55,186 bases of DNA from Fuerstiella sp. (GTDB taxonomy: Bacteria > Planctomycetota > Planctomycetia > Planctomycetales > Planctomycetaceae): NCBI GenBank assembly GCA_022843805.1, contig JALHMY010000061.1:1-55186 (forward strand), written 5' to 3'. The notes beneath the pieces were generated by a model. That model did not search any database. It was given only the letters and a program-made list of their open reading frames with translations, and had not been told where the DNA came from. Position numbers and translations under genes: made by a program. Below are positions 29,927 through 39,396 of this stretch, piece after piece. Numbering within the stretch: the first letter of the stretch is position 1; the number at the start of each line of letters is the position of its first letter.

Positions 29927-30152
29927 ATGTATTACCATAGCTGGAGCTGGGCATCGAATCGTGTGCTGGAGTTTAGGGGCTTGTCGGCGATGCTTCCGGA
30001 TCACTGGGAGGCCGGTCATCATGGCCAGGTGCTGGTGCATCTCATTGACGAGGCACGTCAGCTGGCCAACTGTAAACGAGGCGATTGTCAGAAACGTCGG
30101 GAAAAAAATCGCCGCCGCAGACCTCCGCTCCGCGGACGATACCGCCCACTGA
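29927..30152 (+). pseudogene. Possible small frameshifted gene after the HEXXH gene
   Basis: Eleven bases after the HEXXH gene an ATG opens a reading frame whose first 48 residues look protein-like (ending LVHLIDEARQLAN) but which then turns into Arg-rich nonsense (REKNRRRRPP). A different frame from about 30075 reads TVNEAIVRNVGKKIAAADLRSADDTAH and stops at 30152. Joining the two through one frameshift near 30070 would give a helical protein of about 75 residues. An indel, or a sequencing error, is the simplest reading. Function unknown. Confidence 0.3.
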
Positions 30153-30243
30153 ACGCCAGCGAACCCCCATGGGTTCGCCGAACGCTTACTATCCGGTGAA
30201 GGGGCTGAATCGACCATCAACTCGCCTGCCACACTCAATTCAT

Positions 30244-31584
30244 TTATCGTTGAACCGCGTGAATCTCCTGCAATCCCTGCCGGACGAGCTCCATCAGTGG
30301 GACTCCGGAAATCTGTTTGAATTGATAACTTGCACGTACGATTCTTGTCTTAAGGTTTAGTACGCGGCTTAATCGACAGGGACTGGCATCCACAACGATG
30401 TCCGCTCCGCAACCGTCGATCGTCTCGCCCAGGTCCCGAAGCTGTTCGGGCGAGTATCCCAGTGCCGGAACGACATTTCCGAGGTGAGGGAAGTCCTGGA
30501 ATGCCTGAGCAAGCGAGCCCACAGCGTGAGGTCGGGGATCAATAATTTCATGAGCACCATATCGACGTGCGGCGATTGTACCGGCTCCATAACTCATTTC
30601 GCCATGTGTCAGTGTTGGACCGTCCTCCACAACGAGCACACGCATTCCGGCGATCGCTTCCGGCTGATCCACGGATATTTCCAGATCGGCTTCGATCACG
30701 TGTGCTGTTGAGTTGTGTTGACGAATGCGTTCGCGAATACCAGTGAGAGTTTCCGGGCAAACGTTGCCGACTTTGTTGATCACGACAATGTCGGCCTGAA
30801 GAAAATTTGTTTCTCCTGGATAGTATCCGATCTCGTGACCCGGCCTTAGAGCATCAACAACGACAATGCTGACCGTCGGACGCAAAAACGAGAAGTCGTT
30901 GTTGCCACCGTCCCACAGAACGATATCTGCCTCCGCTTCGGCCAGTTTCAGAATGGCGTTGTAGTCCACTCCGGAAAAAATGGTAATACCGTTTTCGATG
31001 TAGGGCTGGTACTCTTCACGCTCCTCAACTGTGCAATTGAGCCGGTCGAGGTCTTCGAAAGTCGCAAAACGCTGAACAGCCTGCGTCTCGAGATCGCCGT
31101 AGGGCATTGGGTGTCTTATCACAGCTGCTCTAAAGCCATTGCGTAGTATTCCCTGAGCCAGCCACAGGGAAACAGGACTTTTTCCGGCCCCGGTGCGCAC
31201 TGCGGTCACGGAGATGACCGGTTTCGAAGAAATCAGCTGAGTATGCTGTGGTCCCAGCAATACAAAGCTCGCACCGCTGGCCTGAACTCGGGCTGCTTTG
31301 TGCATCACCTCTGCATGAGAAAGATCGCTGTACGAAAGAAACACGAAGTCAACCTTAAACTGTCTGATCAGTTGAGGGAGTTGTAGTTCTGAGCAGATTG
31401 GAATGCCTTCCGGGTACTCTGGTCCGGCCAGCGATCGTGGAAACGTTCGTGAATCAATATTTGGGATCTGAGCTGCAGTGAATGCACAAACGCGGAAGGA
31501 GGGGTGGCTGCGAAAGAATGTCTGAAAATTGTGAAAGTCGCGTCCCGCTGCGCCCATGATCAGACAATTAAAGGGTTCGGTCAT
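30244..31584 (-). CDS. Cyclic 2,3-diphosphoglycerate synthetase-like P-loop protein
   Basis: A 446-residue protein of the family annotated as cyclic 2,3-diphosphoglycerate synthetase or as a GTPase. An N-terminal Rossmann-like part opens with LIMGAAGRDFHNF and continues through FVFLSYSDLSH. The P-loop is TAVRTGAGKSP with Lys135, followed by IVLWDGGNND and VVINKVG. In methanogens the enzyme makes a thermoprotectant, but bacterial homologues are uncharacterised and often sit beside carbamate kinase, as here: arcC ends 50 bp upstream on the same strand. ATG 31584 has GGAG about 8 nt upstream. A role linked to carbamoyl phosphate or a cyclic phosphate is inferred from context only. Confidence 0.75.
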   Translation of the reverse strand: MTEPFNCLIMGAAGRDFHNFQTFFRSHPSFRVCAFTAAQIPNIDSRTFPRSLAGPEYPEGIPICSELQLPQLIRQFKVDFVFLSYSDLSHAEVMHKAARVQASGASFVLLGPQHTQLISSKPVISVTAVRTGAGKSPVSLWLAQGILRNGFRAAVIRHPMPYGDLETQAVQRFATFEDLDRLNCTVEEREEYQPYIENGITIFSGVDYNAILKLAEAEADIVLWDGGNNDFSFLRPTVSIVVVDALRPGHEIGYYPGETNFLQADIVVINKVGNVCPETLTGIRERIRQHNSTAHVIEADLEISVDQPEAIAGMRVLVVEDGPTLTHGEMSYGAGTIAARRYGAHEIIDPRPHAVGSLAQAFQDFPHLGNVVPALGYSPEQLRDLGETIDGCGADIVVDASPCRLSRVLNLKTRIVRASYQFKQISGVPLMELVRQGLQEIHAVQR

Positions 31585-31634
31585 CAGATGTTCTCCATAT
31601 AAGTTCTCTCGACGCTGGCGGCAATCAAAAGCAT

Positions 31635-32570
31635 TTAAGGATACTCCACGGTCGTGCCCGCTTCACCCAGGAGCGATTTGGAAAGCGAGGATGAATCACA
31701 GATAATGGCTTTCCGACCCGGGCGATTGACGAACTGCACCGCGGCTTCAATTTTCGGCAACATGCTGCCGGGGGCAAAATGACCGGAGGCAATGAGCTGA
31801 TTTGCGTCACTGGGTGAAATTCGGGGAATGGGCGTCTGGCGGGCCGACCGATAGTTCAAATAAGCGCAGGGAACGTCCGTCAGGATGATCAGCAACCGGG
31901 CGTCGAGCTGATCCGCCATTAACGCCGCGGTCCGGTCCTTGTCGATAACAGCTTCAACGCCTCGAATCTGATTGCCATCGCGCACAACCGGAATTCCGCC
32001 CCCGCCCGCTGCAATCACAATGGTGCCCATGGAGAGAAGTTGATCAATCACACCGAGCTCAGGAACTTCGCGGGGAATCGGCGACGCTACAACTCGCCGA
32101 AAACCTCGACCGGAATCTTCGCAAACTGCGAAGCCCTGTTTCCGGAGCTCTTCCGCCTGAATTGATGAATAAAAAACGCCGACTGGTTTCGTGGGATTCT
32201 GAAACGCTGCGTCATTTTCATCAACGATAACCCGCGTCAGCAGAGCAGCAATCGGCCGATGCTTACCCAGCCGGGCCTGAACGTTGTGAAGGGCCAGTTC
32301 CAGAACGTAACCCAGTTCACCTTCCGACTCCGCTACGCATACCTCAAGGGGGATTGAATAGGCTTTACCAAGTGCCAATTCCACTCGCGTAAGAATGTGT
32401 CCAACCTGAGGCCCATTCCCGTGAGAAATCAGAAGCTCGATATCGTCTGTAAAAAGGCATTGCAGCTGCAGCATTGCCTGATGGGCAAACTGAATCTGTC
32501 CGTCCATTGTCAGATGCTGACCGGATGTCACAAATGCATTGCCGCCGAGTACCGCCACAACCCTGCTCAC
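31635..32570 (-). CDS. arcC: Carbamate kinase
   Basis: Interconverts carbamoyl phosphate + ADP and carbamate + ATP. The 311-residue protein has the amino-acid-kinase fold signatures: VAVLGGNAF, LISHGNGPQVGHI, IAAGGGGIPVV, GVEAVIDKDRTAALMAD, ILTDVPCAY and GHFAPGSMLPKIEAAVQF. The GTG start at 32570 is preceded by GGAGAG. No arginine deiminase or ornithine carbamoyltransferase gene is nearby, so this is not an ordinary arginine fermentation cluster. The partner gene 50 bp downstream encodes the cDPG-synthetase-like protein. Divergent from the large histidine kinase gene. Confidence 0.93.
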   Translation of the reverse strand: MSRVVAVLGGNAFVTSGQHLTMDGQIQFAHQAMLQLQCLFTDDIELLISHGNGPQVGHILTRVELALGKAYSIPLEVCVAESEGELGYVLELALHNVQARLGKHRPIAALLTRVIVDENDAAFQNPTKPVGVFYSSIQAEELRKQGFAVCEDSGRGFRRVVASPIPREVPELGVIDQLLSMGTIVIAAGGGGIPVVRDGNQIRGVEAVIDKDRTAALMADQLDARLLIILTDVPCAYLNYRSARQTPIPRISPSDANQLIASGHFAPGSMLPKIEAAVQFVNRPGRKAIICDSSSLSKSLLGEAGTTVEYP

Positions 32571-32721
32571 GCTGCTCTCCGATCCGTTTTACATGAAGGG
32601 CTCTCAGAACTGAGACACCTTTGTCCGGGAGTGGAATTACATGGCATTGTGCTGGGGAAGTCCAGCTCTCAATCCTGTCGGGACGATGCTGTATGCCAAT
32701 TCCATTTCAGATACGATTTTT

Positions 32722-32730
32722 TGATATAAT
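32722..32730 (+). promoter_or_regulatory. Extended -10 promoter element
   Basis: TGATATAAT matches an extended -10 (TG, one base, TATAAT) 79 bp before the histidine kinase start codon at 32809. No good -35 accompanies it, which is usual for extended -10 promoters. It is a match by eye. Confidence 0.4.
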
Positions 32731-32808
32731 ACGCTGACAGAGTAATGGATGCTCAGTGATGAAGAATGATTCCGAAGACGGTGAACTGAGGAACGCTGGA
32801 AAAATATC

Positions 32809-35800
32809 ATGGCAGGCAGCACTGACAGATCCGTTCCGGATGAAACGAATACAGCGACGTCTCCTGCCTCGTCGGACGTGTTGCTTGCAGTCGCGCAAAT
32901 GGTCCCCGATGCGATTTTTGTGATTGATCGGAACGGACGGTACGTGTTTTGTAACGTCGCTGCGGAGAAGTTTTTTGGTCGGCCTGAGGCAGACATCATT
33001 GGAAAGGATGATGCAACGCTGCTGGGTGCAGATGCCGACACGATCCGGATGCAGGACCAGCGAGTGATGACGGCGGGACTTGAAGAAAGTGAGGAGCACC
33101 TGATCTCTGCCGCTGGCGGGACGAGGTATTATCAGGTTTCAAGGGCTCCATGGCGGGACCGAGCTGGTGTTGTTCTGGGGGTTATCCGGATTGCTCGCGA
33201 TATCACAGCTCAGCGTGAAGCGGAGGAGACGGTACGGCAGCTTGTTGTTGGAAGTTCCTGCACTGGTGTTGACTATTTTAAGCTTCTGGTTTCGACTTTG
33301 TGTGAGGTCTGTCAGTGCGAGTATGCCTTTATTGGCGAGCTTCATGAAAAAGAACCGGCCATCGTTCAGACGATCTCCGTTGCTCGCCATGGAAAGAATC
33401 TGGAGAACTTTCAATATCCGCTGAAAGGCACTCCCTGTGAATCCGTGGTTCGCGACACGTTCTGTCATTATTCGCAGTCTGTACAGCAGCTTTTTCCGGA
33501 AGATCATCTGCTGGTTCAGCTGAACATTGGCAGCTACATGGGCTTTCCTCTATTCGCCAGTACTGGTGAGAGTCTTGGGCTGCTTGTATTGCTGAATAAT
33601 CGTCCGTTTGCAAATTCCGTTCAGGCGGAGTCAGTATTGAAAGTCGTCGCGGCGAGGACGGCCGCGGAACTTGAACGCGAACGTGCGGCACAGGCTCTGC
33701 GTCGTAACCTGTTCGAACTGTCCGTACTGAATCAGATCGGCAGAGTCTGTTCTCAGGCACGGTCTCTGAACGAAGTTCTGAGTGAAGTCACAGGGGTCAT
33801 TGCAGAATCATTATTCCCGGATCACTGTGGATTTCTGATTTTTGACCCTGAGAGAGATGCGCTGATTCCTCATTTCTCATTTGTCCTTTCCTGCGACCGG
33901 GCGGCACAAAGACCCATTCCAGTGGGATCAGGGATTACCGGGAAAACACTTCGAACGGGTGAAGTGCATTGTTTGGGCGACGTACGTCTGGATCCGGACT
34001 TTATAAGAACTGATTCGCGTACCATTTCGGAATTGTGTGTGCCGGTTCGGGTAGCAGACGGAATTGTTGGTGTGGTGAATGTGGAATGCTCTTCACTGAA
34101 TGCATTTTCAGAGGCAGAAGAGCGACTGATGATTGCCATAGTGGATTTAGTCTCGGCCACCTGGGAGCGTCTGGACGCTGCCGACCGGCAGCGAAACAGC
34201 GAAGAGTTGTTTCGTACGCTTGTCGATCAGGCGGCTGATGCCTTCTTTTTGCACGATCTTGACGGACGATTTATCGACGTCAATCGCCGTGCGTGTGAGT
34301 CGCTGGGGTATACGAGAACTGAGCTGTTGGGGATGACAGTATTTGATGTTGAACTGAACACAGAGTTTCATCCGTTGTCACTGATCTGGCGAGAGTTCCA
34401 AATGGAACAGGGAATGACTCTTGAAGGAAGGCACCGCCGGAAGGACGGCTCTGATTTCCCGGTCGAAGTTCGCCTTGGCTGTGTGAATCCACAGGGACGC
34501 CGCATGATACTGGCACTGGCTCGCGACATTTCAGCTCGTAAGGAATCAGAACGGCAGCTGCGTTTGACTCAATTCAGTATAGACAGGGCGGTGGATGCGA
34601 TATTCTGGGTCGCTCCCAGCTCTGAGATCCTCTATGTCAACGACGCTGCCTGCAGGACACTGGGCTATACTCGTGAGCAGCTCGTTGGGAATACGGTGCC
34701 CGGGATTGATCCGAATTTTCCGGCTGAAATGTGGCCATCCCACTGGGAGGAACTGAAGCAGCGTGGATCATTCAAATTCGAATCGATCCATGCGACTCGC
34801 GACGGGCAAATGCTGAACACTGAGGTTACCGTCAATTACCTGCAATATGAAGGACGAGAATACAATTGCGCGGTGATGCGGGATATTACCGAAGGAAAGA
34901 AGTCTGAAGAGCGATTCTCCAGACTGTTTTACAGCAGTCCATTCCCCATTATGGTGGCGACTTATCCGGGTGGGAAAATCCTGGACGCTAACGACGTATT
35001 TCTGCAGTTGTTCGAGTTTACTCGTGAAGAGATTCTGGGAAAAACAACGCTGGAACTTGAAATCTGGGATGATATTGCCGATCGCCAGGTGATGCTGCAC
35101 AGCGTTGAATGTGAGAAACGACTGCGAAACGGAGTTTTCTGGTTTCGGACGAAGTCAGGCAGGAAACGGCTTCTGCTTCTGTCAGTGGAGATCATTGAGA
35201 TTCATGGTGAGGAGACATCGCTTGCGATGTCGATCGATATTACGGATCGTCGAGAGGCGGAGACCGCGCTGCAGGAGAGTGTGTCGCTGCTGCGTTCCGT
35301 TTCTGATGGAACCACTGATGCAATATTTGTTAAAGACCTTCAGGGCAGGTATTTGCTGTTTAATAAAGCGGCCGCCAGATTTGTTGGAAAGTCGGTTGAG
35401 GAGGTTCTGGGACGCGACGATTCTGAACTCTTCGAACCCGAAAGCGCACGTCGGCTGATGGAACGTGATCGAGCACTGATGCTGGCCGGGACGGTTGATA
35501 CTCAGGAAGAGACGCTCACTGCAGCTGGTGTGACTCGGACGTATCTGGCCACAAAAGGCCCCTACCGGGATCACCTCGGGAACATTATCGGGCTGATCGG
35601 TATTTCCCGGGACATTACGGAACGTAACCGGATGCAGCAGGAACTTCAGTCCAGCCAGCGGATGGTTCAGGCAGTCGCGGATGCATCTCCACTCACAATT
35701 TATCTGTTCGATCTCCAGCGACGTACGATCGTCTATTCAAACTTTCGAATCATCGCCGACCTGGGTTATTCACCCGAAGATGTACAGAACTGGGACTGGC

Positions 35801-37191
35801 AGAGACTCCAGGAGCAACTCCATCCGGATGATCTGGCGTATTGTGTGCAACTGTTTGATCGATGGGACTCAGCACCAGACAATCAGATTCTTGAGGCGGA
35901 GTATCGTATCAGGCATCGGGACGGATCGTGGCACTGGATGATCAGCCGGGATAAGGTCTTCTCCAGATCAGAAGATGGCCGAGTTCGCAAGATTGTCGGT
36001 ACAGCACAGGATGTTACGGAACGAAAACGTCTCGAACAGCAGTTTCGCGAATCACAGAAAATGGAGGCGGTTGGTCAGCTGGCTGGTGGGATTGCTCATG
36101 ACTTCAATAACCTGCTGACGATCATTAACGGCTACAGCGATTTGATTCTGTCTTCACAAACCGGAAGCGAACCGTGGCACTTTGCCGTGGCTGAGATTTG
36201 TGATGCAGGCCGACGTGCTGCTCAGCTGACTCAGCAGCTGCTGTCTTACAGTCGCAGAGCACTGATTGACCCAAAGGTGTTAAGCTTGAATGATGTGGTT
36301 GTACGGTCAGAACTGCTGCTGCGTCGACTCATCGGCGCACACATCACTTTGAGTGTGAATCCTGACCCAAACCTGCTTCCGATTCGGGCGGACAGTGGTC
36401 AGCTGGATCAGGTGCTGTTGAACCTTTGTGTTAATGCCCGGGACGCGATGCCCGCGGGGGGCCATCTGTCAATTTCGACTGCTCAGGTTTCTGCTTCTGA
36501 TGTTGCCGTTTTGTGTGACGTGCGGCCTGGTGACGACCAGTACGCACAACTGACGGTCACTGACAATGGAAACGGAATACCGGCCGATATACTGCCTCGG
36601 ATATTCGAACCGTTTTATACCACGAAGGAAGTTGGCAAAGGGACGGGTCTCGGTCTGGCCGTTGTCCACGGAATTATCCGTCAGAGTGGCGGGTACCTGC
36701 ATGTCGCCAGCCACCTCGGGAGAGGAACCACATTCACGCTCTGGTTTCCTTCCGTTTCAGTCCCGTGCGAGTCGGCGACTTCTCCGAAATCAGCGGTCAG
36801 CAGGTACAGAACGGAAATCGTTCTGATCGTTGAGGATGAAGCAAGCGTGCGCAAACTGATAAAGACCAGTTTGGAAAGTTCCGGATATCAGGTTCTTGAG
36901 GCGTGCAACGCGGCTGAGGCCCTGAAGCTGTTCTCACAGGGATGGAGCAGTGTGAATTTATTGCTGACGGATATGGTGATGCCCGGGATGAAAGGCTCTC
37001 AGCTTGCCGAAATTATTCGCAGGGAATTGCCGGGTTTACCCGTCCTATACATCAGTGGGTATTCAGCGGACGAACCGGTTTCCCTGCTGAAGCCCGGCGG
37101 ACGCGAGGCTTTTTTACAGAAACCATTCTCTCCCCGGGATCTTGTCGAGGCGGTCGACACACTTTTTCGACTATGCTCCGCTGACATTTAA
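32809..37191 (+). CDS. Soluble hybrid histidine kinase with six PAS and two GAF domains
   Basis: A 1460-residue sensor kinase with no membrane helices. Order (approximate residues): PAS1 24-140, GAF1 146-295, GAF2 300-462, PAS2 465-580, PAS3 588-690, PAS4 703-808, PAS5 826-935, PAS6 952-1066 (with a PAC-like DITER/DVTER end after several), phosphoacceptor AHDFNN with His1097, ATPase with N box near 1199 and GTGLGLAVVHGI near 1278, and a receiver from about 1336 with phosphorylatable Asp1388 in LLTDMVMPG. PAS1 and PAS5 are clear internal duplicates. The ligands are unknown; no heme or flavin motif was verified. A response regulator with an output domain is not adjacent. Confidence 0.93.
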   Translation: MAGSTDRSVPDETNTATSPASSDVLLAVAQMVPDAIFVIDRNGRYVFCNVAAEKFFGRPEADIIGKDDATLLGADADTIRMQDQRVMTAGLEESEEHLISAAGGTRYYQVSRAPWRDRAGVVLGVIRIARDITAQREAEETVRQLVVGSSCTGVDYFKLLVSTLCEVCQCEYAFIGELHEKEPAIVQTISVARHGKNLENFQYPLKGTPCESVVRDTFCHYSQSVQQLFPEDHLLVQLNIGSYMGFPLFASTGESLGLLVLLNNRPFANSVQAESVLKVVAARTAAELERERAAQALRRNLFELSVLNQIGRVCSQARSLNEVLSEVTGVIAESLFPDHCGFLIFDPERDALIPHFSFVLSCDRAAQRPIPVGSGITGKTLRTGEVHCLGDVRLDPDFIRTDSRTISELCVPVRVADGIVGVVNVECSSLNAFSEAEERLMIAIVDLVSATWERLDAADRQRNSEELFRTLVDQAADAFFLHDLDGRFIDVNRRACESLGYTRTELLGMTVFDVELNTEFHPLSLIWREFQMEQGMTLEGRHRRKDGSDFPVEVRLGCVNPQGRRMILALARDISARKESERQLRLTQFSIDRAVDAIFWVAPSSEILYVNDAACRTLGYTREQLVGNTVPGIDPNFPAEMWPSHWEELKQRGSFKFESIHATRDGQMLNTEVTVNYLQYEGREYNCAVMRDITEGKKSEERFSRLFYSSPFPIMVATYPGGKILDANDVFLQLFEFTREEILGKTTLELEIWDDIADRQVMLHSVECEKRLRNGVFWFRTKSGRKRLLLLSVEIIEIHGEETSLAMSIDITDRREAETALQESVSLLRSVSDGTTDAIFVKDLQGRYLLFNKAAARFVGKSVEEVLGRDDSELFEPESARRLMERDRALMLAGTVDTQEETLTAAGVTRTYLATKGPYRDHLGNIIGLIGISRDITERNRMQQELQSSQRMVQAVADASPLTIYLFDLQRRTIVYSNFRIIADLGYSPEDVQNWDWQRLQEQLHPDDLAYCVQLFDRWDSAPDNQILEAEYRIRHRDGSWHWMISRDKVFSRSEDGRVRKIVGTAQDVTERKRLEQQFRESQKMEAVGQLAGGIAHDFNNLLTIINGYSDLILSSQTGSEPWHFAVAEICDAGRRAAQLTQQLLSYSRRALIDPKVLSLNDVVVRSELLLRRLIGAHITLSVNPDPNLLPIRADSGQLDQVLLNLCVNARDAMPAGGHLSISTAQVSASDVAVLCDVRPGDDQYAQLTVTDNGNGIPADILPRIFEPFYTTKEVGKGTGLGLAVVHGIIRQSGGYLHVASHLGRGTTFTLWFPSVSVPCESATSPKSAVSRYRTEIVLIVEDEASVRKLIKTSLESSGYQVLEACNAAEALKLFSQGWSSVNLLLTDMVMPGMKGSQLAEIIRRELPGLPVLYISGYSADEPVSLLKPGGREAFLQKPFSPRDLVEAVDTLFRLCSADI

Positions 37192-37392
37192 AGCCTGTTT
37201 TTTTATTCAGAAGAAAAGAAGTCAGCTGACGTGTATTGTTTCGCAAAATACAGTCCGTCACAATTCCAGGGAACTGACAACAGACAGTGCTTTAGTGTCC
37301 ATACCCTGAAAAAGGCATGTGCAGTCAGCACCTGCGGCAGTTCACAAAGTACACTTATATTTTCCAGACGTTAAGTCTCCGGTTCCCCAATA

Positions 37393-39066
37393 ATGCCTCA
37401 GCGACAGATAGGACAGTTCCTGATTGAACGCCAGCTCGGAGCCGGCGGCATGGGAGTTGTCTATCTTGCCACTTACCTTCCAAATGACCGAAAAGCAGCA
37501 CTCAAAGTACTGCCTCCGACACTTACAACTGATGTTCGACTTTTGCGGCGTTTTGAACGGGAAATCGATATCCTGAAGCGGATGAATCATCCGAATATTG
37601 TTCGGTACTATGGTGGCGGTACCCACGAGAATCAGCGTTACTACGCGATGGAGTTTATTGACGGTGGTTCGCTTCAGGACATCCTCAAAAAGAAAAAGCG
37701 ACTCACGTGGGAACAGGCGATTCAGGTGGGTCGCCAGCTGTGTTCTGCTCTTGAACACGCCCATAATGCCGGCATTATCCATCGTGACCTGAAGCCCGCC
37801 AATTTGTTTATCACCCGCAAGGGCCGTTTAAAACTGGGCGATTTTGGAATCGCCCGGGACACGGAAGCCACCGCTCTCACCGCGGCAGGCAAGACTGTCG
37901 GTACTTATGCATATATGGCCCCGGAACAGATTCAGGGGAACGTACCGATTTCTCGCAAAACCGACCTGTATGCAACGGGCTGCCTGTTGTTTGAGACGCT
38001 CACCGGAGAGACTCCATTCACTGCCGATAATCCGGCAGAAATGCTGATGCAGCATCTGAATGACGACCCTCGAAATGTTCGCGACCTCGCCTCTGACTGT
38101 CCTGTCTGGCTGGATGAACTGATTGAACGTTTACTGGCAAAGAATCCCGACGATCGTCCCTATGACGCGCTGGCGGTACATACGGAACTCACCGAGATTC
38201 TGCGAAAACTGACCTCGTCTCAGGTTGTATCAGCCGCTGCAGGCGGAACGACAACAGCACCTGTCGACGGCGATGCTTCACGTTCAGTTGATCAGTTGAA
38301 GCCCAGGAAGAAAAAGAAGAAAAAGAACGCCTCGCAGATTTACGAACAGACCTGGTTCCTGTTGCTTTGTCTCACCGTGCTGATAGGCGGAGCTGTCTGG
38401 CTGGCAATGCCACCGGGAGAAAACTCTGTGTATCTCTCCGCCCGAACAGCATGGGAAAGTGGAGACGACGTGACCAAACGCGAGGGGCGAGATAAGTTCA
38501 TGCTGCCTTATTTGGAAAGGTTTCCCGACGGTCAGTTTCGTACTGAAATTCAGGAGTGGGCCGATCAGATACAAGTGGACGTACTGGAAGCTCAGGCAGA
38601 AAAACGATCAAAGGGCAACAAGGAAGCACGTGACGAGTTTGAGGCCTCGGCTATTGCCGCCATGCAGGCCGAACAGGACCGCGAAAAAAATCCGCTCGAA
38701 GCGATCGAAATGTTCCACGACATCACGGTGCGGCTAAAAGACAATCCGGAGGCCAGACACTGGGTCATGCTTGCCGAACGCCATATTGATGCGAGACGAA
38801 CATGGCTGCTGCGACAGGAAAATCGTGATCAAATCATCCGGGAACGGATGATGTACGCCGAATCTTTGCTCATGCAAAACAAACTTGCAGAGGCTTCCGC
38901 GATCTGGACGCATTTCCGCGAAGTATTTTATTCAATTCGTGAGGTCGAGAACTTTTACCTCTACGCAAGGAAACGGTCCTATCAGGAACCCGCCGACCTG
39001 CCGCCTCCGCCACCGTTGGTTCCGGCTGCAACGGAAGCTGCCGACGTTCCAGCGTCTGCACAATAA
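37393..39066 (+). CDS. Ser/Thr protein kinase with one membrane helix
   Basis: Hanks-type kinase, 557 residues. Gly loop GAGGMGVVY, catalytic Lys38, HRDLKPAN (130-137), intact DFG (150-152), YMAPEQ. After a short linker there is a run of six Lys (306-311), one membrane helix (about 321-339) and an external C-terminal region of about 215 residues rich in Glu/Arg/Gln helices, with a Pro-rich end. This is the standard topology of PknB-like planctomycete kinases but the sensor part is not recognised. No ribosome site is visible before ATG 37393. It follows the histidine kinase by about 200 bp. Confidence 0.93.
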   Translation: MPQRQIGQFLIERQLGAGGMGVVYLATYLPNDRKAALKVLPPTLTTDVRLLRRFEREIDILKRMNHPNIVRYYGGGTHENQRYYAMEFIDGGSLQDILKKKKRLTWEQAIQVGRQLCSALEHAHNAGIIHRDLKPANLFITRKGRLKLGDFGIARDTEATALTAAGKTVGTYAYMAPEQIQGNVPISRKTDLYATGCLLFETLTGETPFTADNPAEMLMQHLNDDPRNVRDLASDCPVWLDELIERLLAKNPDDRPYDALAVHTELTEILRKLTSSQVVSAAAGGTTTAPVDGDASRSVDQLKPRKKKKKKNASQIYEQTWFLLLCLTVLIGGAVWLAMPPGENSVYLSARTAWESGDDVTKREGRDKFMLPYLERFPDGQFRTEIQEWADQIQVDVLEAQAEKRSKGNKEARDEFEASAIAAMQAEQDREKNPLEAIEMFHDITVRLKDNPEARHWVMLAERHIDARRTWLLRQENRDQIIRERMMYAESLLMQNKLAEASAIWTHFREVFYSIREVENFYLYARKRSYQEPADLPPPPPLVPAATEAADVPASAQ

Positions 39067-39132
39067 TCCGCTTCTGAAATTCGTCGATCACCTCATGGAA
39101 AACTTTCGTTAACTGACAGGGAGTTGCACCAA

Positions 39133-39360
39133 ATGCCCATCTTTGAATTTGTTTGTGAAGATTGTTCTAAGGAATTCGAATTGCTGGTGGGGCAAAAAGA
39201 ACGACCGGAATGCCCGGCGTGTGGTTCGAAAAAGATGGAGAAGCTGATGAGTGTTTCTGCTGGCCGAACTGCCTCCGGTCGCTCCCTGCCCATCGGCTCT
39301 GACTGCCCTCCCCCGTCAGCGGGTCCCTGTGGCCCAGGTTGCTGCCGACATGCGCACTGA
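39133..39360 (+). CDS. FmdB-family zinc-ribbon protein
   Basis: A 75-residue protein. MPIFEFVCEDC...CPACGS is the FmdB/CxxC_CXXC_SSSS family pattern with Cys8, Cys11, Cys27 and Cys30. The C-terminus is Pro/Cys/His-rich (GPCGPGCCRHAH), which could bind metal. The ATG at 39133 begins the conserved MPIFEF; a TTG three codons upstream is less likely. The family's role is not established (putative regulatory protein). It lies 66 bp after the kinase gene and 36 bp before a GNAT gene. Confidence 0.85.
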   Translation: MPIFEFVCEDCSKEFELLVGQKERPECPACGSKKMEKLMSVSAGRTASGRSLPIGSDCPPPSAGPCGPGCCRHAH

Positions 39361-39396
39361 TTCTGACTGGCCATCCGCCGACAGAAAGAACTCAAA

